Origin: Saccoglossus kowalevskii
Lineage: Eukaryota > Hemichordata > Enteropneusta > Harrimaniidae
NCBI RefSeq assembly: GCF_000003605.2
Contig: NW_003144786.1
Location: 1,732,693-1,776,427 of the forward strand
Direction: 5' to 3'
Length of the DNA stretch: 43,735 nucleotides
Shown here in pieces: positions 38,271 to 43,735 of this stretch (the stretch's first letter is position 1; each line of letters begins with the position of its first letter). The position numbers were made by a program, and so were the translations under genes. The notes under the pieces are model-generated. The model was not told where the DNA came from, made no database searches, and was given only the letters and a program-made list of their open reading frames with translations.

Positions 38271-38767
38271 TTAGTCCCCGTTTGGATGCAGTCCGAAAAT
38301 GGGGACTTGTGTTTTGACCTCTGTGCATCCGTGCTTTCGTGTGTGTGTGCGTCAGACCCTGTATCTTAGAAATGCCTGGACCAATCACATTTAAACTTCG
38401 CACATACATCATACATGGTATTATACATATGCACATCAATTTGTTTCACGATCTGATTCAAGATGGCCGAATGGCGAATATTTTTGTACTGAAAAATCAG
38501 CAAAATTAAGCATTTCTCGGCTGTTTACAGATGGATTTTGTTCAAACTTGGTATACACATTGGACATTACGGGTTCCTGATGCACGTCATTTTATTTTTC
38601 AGATCGGATTCAAAATGGCAGACTGGCAGCCATTTTGTTTGAATGAATGGGCTTCTAGAGCCATATCTCTGACATGCTTTGACTGAATATGTTCAAATTT
38701 TATATATTCATTATACATCATGTTATAGATATATACATGTATTCAAAATGGCTGATTTTGTTTTAAT
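38271..38767 (+). repeat. AGTCCCC-hairpin dispersed repeat, longest copy
   Basis: Opens with the hairpin AGTCCCC (38273-38279) / GGGGACT (38301-38307), then gtgcatccgtgctttcgtgt. Degenerate units follow with gatctgattcaagatggccg, ggattttgttcaaacttggt, gatcggattcaaaatggcag and attcaaaatggctgatttt. This plan (hairpin head, GTCC-rich link, degenerate tandem body) is the same as in the AGCTCCGCT family. The right end is unclear. Truncated relatives are at 8847, 19730 and 20936. Confidence 0.7.
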
Positions 38768-41700
38768 TAATACTGTTCCAGAGCAATATTTCTCAATATA
38801 GACAAGTACTCGCTTGACTATCAGATACAAATGTCAATCATTTTAATGTTAAACAATCATCATAATCATATTCCTGATATGATTATATTCCAGCTATATT
38901 ACTATAAACAAAACTATATATCTTAAATTTGATAACTAACGGGAACTGTGCCATGCATGGCTTGTTAATTACAACTTAACATTCAAAATATGATGCAGTA
39001 AATTTCAGCTATTTTGATGTTACCGGATACTAGCGATAAGTTCAGTGTTATATATATGAGTGTGCCTACTGACTTATGCCTTTTGAACTTATACAAAGTG
39101 TATTTATAGTTAACAATTGGGAAAGGCCATCAGCACTCTTGCTAGTTCAAGTTCTAGATTGTAAGTTAAAAAGTACGAAACAGGGTTTGTTATCTATCAA
39201 TTATTATAAAATAAAATGAAAGGATTATAGTTTATGAGCAAATATGTCATATGAAACTGTTACTGTTGAAAATGTTTCAATTTAAGAGTTATTTTAATTT
39301 GGTGTAATACGCACAAAATAAACAAATACTTTATTATTACTTGGTACGTGTTCTCAGATCAATCAGCAAATGTTTTCACTGATGGATCTTCAATTTTTCT
39401 CATCATCACTGTTTTGATATTTTGTAAATTCCTGTAATTTATTTGTAATTTTGAACAAAATGAACATAATTTTCTATTGCCTGCTAATCATGATTGCCAT
39501 TTTTGACAAAGATTTGTTTTTTGAAAGCTGACAAAAGTGGATCAGAAGTGTGACATACATGTAATGACTGAGTTGTCACCATTCTCCACTGATAGTGCCT
39601 GTCTGACAATACATTAATTACTGTACAATTTTTTTAGCTAGCATGTTCAGATAATATAGCTATGAGAAAATATATTATTACCATGAGGTTGTATGCATTT
39701 TAATAGCTCAATTAAAATTGAGTTAATTGATGCCATTGAGCTATTTGCCAAAATGGTATATATTTTTAAAGTATTGTACTCTGCATTATAGTTTGGCTAT
39801 ATTGTATAGTTAGGCTCATCTAAACTGAAGGTAATTTCTTTGCCACAACTATTAGAAGATATTAATTCCATCAGGGACTCAATGAACCATAATCTTTGTG
39901 AAAATATTTTCATGAAATGATCAGTGCAAAAGAAATAATTTTTTTTTTTTTATACTGATATATGTCCTGTAGGGCCTCCTAATGTCGAAAATACAATTGG
40001 AATGTCATATATTATTTCTTGGAATTTGAAATTAAATTGAGATTTACAGCCATAATTTAATTATCAAATAATATTGAAATATCTGATAATTGTTTTTTGA
40101 GAATTGCACTTTTGGCAAAACTGACTTGTAGATGAACTAATTTTTAACTCAGATTTACAGCATTTATGTCAGAATATTGTTTGTATGGCTAGGAAAAAAA
40201 ATGAGTAACACAGGATGATGGTTGGTTAAATTGTGGTTAGATGTTAACACATATACTTTAATAATACTTGTAATGCCCTTCCAGTAGCTCCCATGCCAAG
40301 GCCATACAAAATATCCATTATGATATTTAGAACCTGGTGGCTTGATACTGTTAATACTATATTACCACTCATTGAGAATAAAAATGGAATTACTTACTGT
40401 AGGGAAGCATAGATGTGTGTATGACACACAAAACATGATCTTAGTTCATAACCATGAAAGTATGTGCTTTATATACATTTAAAATATAGTTATGAAATAT
40501 AGTTATGAAAAGTATAAAGACCAGTAGTGGTTGGGGAGAGGTGGCTTTATTAATAATGGTGTCACTGTACTGGTGGTACTTAATAAGTAACTTAATTTTT
40601 TTACTTTATTAGTCACTGAGTCACTGTATAAAGTTATATTTAAGTCATTCCTTTCAGTAGTATTGTATGATTAACTCATTACTATCACTAACTATGTATG
40701 ACATAGTTTAAAATATTATATTTCATCAAATAACCCCTCGCTTCTTGCCAAGACTAAATAATTTAGATAAACAGGGAGGTTGTAGGAAGAGGTAAACACA
40801 GAATAATCCACTGCTGGTGAAATGTCTAGATCAGCTGCAGTAAAAGTAGTGGCAATTATACAGTACACTCATTCTGTGTATGTAATATTGTTTTTCTGTT
40901 TTTCCTTTCTTTAGCAATCACTGCTTGACTTTTCATCCCTCTATCTGACCCTTCACCTTTTTTATCTGATCTTCTGCCTAACACTCTCTTTGACACCAAA
41001 GATTCCCACCATATTTCGCCAGGTTTTATGATATGCAATGTAGGTTAGGTTTCAAAGACATGCTGTCATGCATGCTTTTATTGTGACCGTTGCTCTGTAT
41101 TTTTTGCATTACTCATAATTGTTGATGTGTGTCAGGGTGAGAGCTAGAAAAAAAGTGTTGTATTATATGTACATTGGTTTGCCTTGTTTCTTTCTGCTCC
41201 TGTACCAGACCTAATAAAAGTACAAACATGCACTCATTCCAATTGGCTATGTCTAATCAACTTTTTTAGCATGTTGAATTAATTTAAACAAGTTTTATTA
41301 CTGTTTGAACTTCTTTTAAATCATTGTACATTTATAAAGACGGATACTGATGTTTCATCTAAATCCTCCCTGGCATGCATGCCGTAGTCATTTGTGCAAA
41401 TTATAAAAAGGAATTTTACTCTGACCTCTTATTAATGGAATATTGCTCTATAAATCCTAGTTCATAAAGGTTGACTTTTAGGATAATTTATCATCTGCAT
41501 AGTGTCCTGTTTTATCATTAAGAGAGTTTGCTATCTGGAATTATGAAAGATTTACATGATCTTATGCTTTGGCTGCAGCACGTTACTGCCTATTAAAACT
41601 ACATTAATGTATTGCTCCTGTAGCCATTAGGGAAATTTAGTAGATGTTTTCGTAGATTACGTCTTAAACTTGGAGAACTGTTGCTAGGATAAAACATGCA

Positions 41701-42093
41701 ATATTCTCGTTTTTGTGTGTGTGTGTGTGTGTGTGGTTCCAATCATCAGCATGCAATTGTAGAGCTACGTGGAACATTAAGGTTTTGTCGTTTATTTTGC
41801 CTCTGTGCTCATTCTTTGCATTATACTGCATTTCACAGGTGGATAATAGGAGAGATTGGTTGCTAGGCAATGAATTTGAAGATGTCTGCGTTAGTGTTAT
41901 TAACATATTAAGGAGTATTAGATACCCAGAAAAACATTGTTTCCCATACTTGGTGCTTCACATTACAGGATAGATAATACTAAAAAATCAGGGTCACCAT
42001 TACCCTGCAATTTTTATTATGTTATTGAGAACTCTGTAATATACAATAAATGTATATGCTGAATGTGTCTAGGCATTCATACTTTTTTTTTTT
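38768..42093. other. Non-coding AT-rich stretch
   Basis: No supported gene. It contains an 11-bp perfect inverted repeat (aatagctcaat 39702-39712, attgagctatt 39735-39745) and a GT microsatellite. Candidate acceptors at 40914 and 41748 do not lead into CaMK1-like sequence. Confidence 0.5.
41715..41734. repeat. (GT)10 microsatellite
   Basis: Ten uninterrupted GT dinucleotides after a T-run. Confidence 0.95.
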
Positions 42094-42488
42094 AGCTTCG
42101 CTGTCGACTTTGTCGAGCGGAGCTTATCATATGAGTGACTGTCCGCCGGTGTCTGTCGCCTGTGTCAACTTTTTACTTTTTTGACTTCTTCTTGAAAACT
42201 ACAATTTTTATTGCTTTGATACTTGGTGTATATGTACCTTGGGCAGACCTTTCTTAGATTTGTTCATTTCGTGATGATATCTTTTTAATGAATATTTTTG
42301 TCATTTTTGATGACAAGTGATATTATTGGATTCTTGTTAAAAACCGCAAATCTGATTGCTTTGATGTTATACATGTAGGTACTACAGATATACCTATCTC
42401 ACATTTGTTCATTTTCTAATGATATTGAGTTTTTTAATTGAAATGTGCATTACTAACAGTGGAGCTATCTCAGCCGAAAGGCTGCTTG
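42094..42488 (+). mobile_element. Hairpin-ended element with core repeats, copy 3 (shortest)
   Basis: Head AGCTTCGCTG...GAGCGGAGCT and tail acagtggagctatctcagcc gaaaggctgcttg. About two degenerate core units. Preceded by a run of 11 T (42083-42093). One substitution in each outer arm (cttcg, gtgga) weakens the inverted match between head and tail. Confidence 0.85.
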
Positions 42489-43735
42489 TTGTCATATCTC
42501 ATTATCAGGTCGCATCTATTCATTTGTGAACTCTTCTAATGTACTGTATTTGTTCTATTAGTAGCATATGCATAAATATGAATAAAAGCTGTAAATCATA
42601 TTGAGTATAGGTAATGTTTGGATTAATGTACATGTATTAGAGCAACTACAATACAGCTTATTCAATACAGAACCAAATTAGGCAGAATATTTAAATATTG
42701 CCTGAATGAGATGTTTAGTTGTTTTATACGGTTGAAGAAAGACACCTTCTTAGCTAGCATGTAATATTAACTAATCTACAATGAGATGGGAGGATTTTTT
42801 TAGCTGAATTAGGATTCTCTGAATTTAGTCATTGAATCCAAATGGCTGAACTGGCATTCACAGTTGGTGATTTCACACAATGATGGCTTTTACAGTATTG
42901 AATGTGTGGTCAGCATTATAAGTGGCTTGACATAGAGAATAACTTTATCTCTTGTGAGTGTTTATACATAGAAGAAATGACTCGATCAACACAGTAGCTG
43001 AGAAGTCCTTCACACACGCCACGACTGTTAATTTAAATCATCCACTTGTTACTGCTGCTAATTGATGCTTTGATGTGTTCCCATAGATACCCTGTAATCT
43101 CAACCCCTACTCATAAAAGCTTAGATAAATGGACTGATAGGGCATCCCATGTGTAAAAAACTGGAATGTATAGCACTACTTAACAGATATTATTACTATA
43201 TAGCCCAGACTTTAGCTATTTCTCCTGATATATGTATATACCGGGTATAAGCTATACTAAATAAGTTGTAATTCTTTTCAGAATTTTGTTGGTCTGGCTT
43301 TTGTTAATGAACTATTACATGTGTCCTATTTAGTAACTGTACAAGGGTAGCCTGCCCTACCACCATAAGTAGGTGAAGGTTTCAGATACTTAATAAGATG
43401 TGCATAATATAGTTTTATTGTGTCACTTTTTTTTAGTACCGGGTAGTAGGTGTAATCCACACTGTGCTGCTGAGCTGAGATTTCAGCTGTCTAGTCAAAT
43501 TATAGAGAGTGCTTTTTAATTGTCTTTGACACTATTTTATCTTCTTCATCTTCAAGCCTTATTGACTTTAAATCATCCTGATGAAAATTACATTTTGTTT
43601 TGCTGCTAATGCAGAAGACTCAAGGTCTTTTTCATCATGATATATTCTGCCTTTCTATTTCAGGTGACCCATTGTTCTGGTGTAGGTTTTTTCCTGTAAA
43701 TTCACACTTTGTTCTTATGCAAATTGTAAACTGCT
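42489..43735. other. Non-coding stretch to the window end
   Basis: AT-rich. There is no exon, RNA gene or repeat that I can support. The tttctatttcag at 43653-43664 looks like an acceptor but the following codons match nothing known to me. Confidence 0.5.

Noticed and set aside
40914-41038. tttctttag followed by an open frame beginning QSLLDF as a downstream exon
   Set aside because: The acceptor is plausible, but the peptide is a low-complexity Leu/Thr/Phe run unlike any CaMK1 tail.

Overview
The window reads as animal (metazoan) nuclear DNA. It is AT-rich and gene-poor, with GT-AG introns of 0.8 to 6.5 kb, and its intronic and flanking DNA is packed with small DNA transposons and tandem repeats. 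There are no bacterial-style operons or long ORFs. I cannot name the species. The repeat style (frequent acatgta and accggta words, Helitron-like elements with about 155-bp core repeats) recalls marine invertebrates such as molluscs, brachiopods, hemichordates or amphioxus. That is an impression, not a result.

The only gene I can support is a plus-strand calcium/calmodulin-dependent protein kinase type 1 (CaMK1). Five consecutive internal exons (7120-7258, 11882-12087, 18626-18738, 19558-19636, 21158-21245) join in frame without a stop. They encode about 207 residues, from the end of the kinase hinge (VSGGELFD) to the start of the calmodulin-binding segment (FAKTKWK). The N-lobe exons and the last calmodulin-binding/C-terminal exon(s) were not found. 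They lie outside the window or beyond what I could recognise by eye.

Layout: 1-140 is a 50-bp tandem repeat cut by the window edge. 140-7119 is upstream or intronic DNA with a duplicated 300-bp repeat, one copy of which carries a MITE, and two tRNA-like (SINE-like) patches. 7120-21245 is the kinase gene; its introns hold more copies of the same MITE, a foldback, a 91-bp tandem duplication and truncated repeats. 21246-24813 contains a TTAA-flanked MITE. 24814-25321, 33580-34284 and 42094-42488 are three copies of one hairpin-ended, Helitron-like element that differ in the number of core repeats. 25387-27627 is a 2.24-kb DNA transposon with 39-bp terminal inverted repeats full of ACCGCGGT palindromes and a 4-bp target duplication. 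27740-28160 is a 145-bp tandem triplication. 31571-31951 is a CpG-rich island-like insert. 34936-35785 is a 32-bp minisatellite in which almost every unit carries a forkhead consensus, interrupted by a 687-bp hAT-like insertion with an 8-bp target duplication. The rest is low-complexity, non-coding sequence.

No CRISPR, rRNA or complete tRNA gene was seen, and no second protein-coding gene. The strongest unusual signals are the structured mobile elements rather than any protein system.
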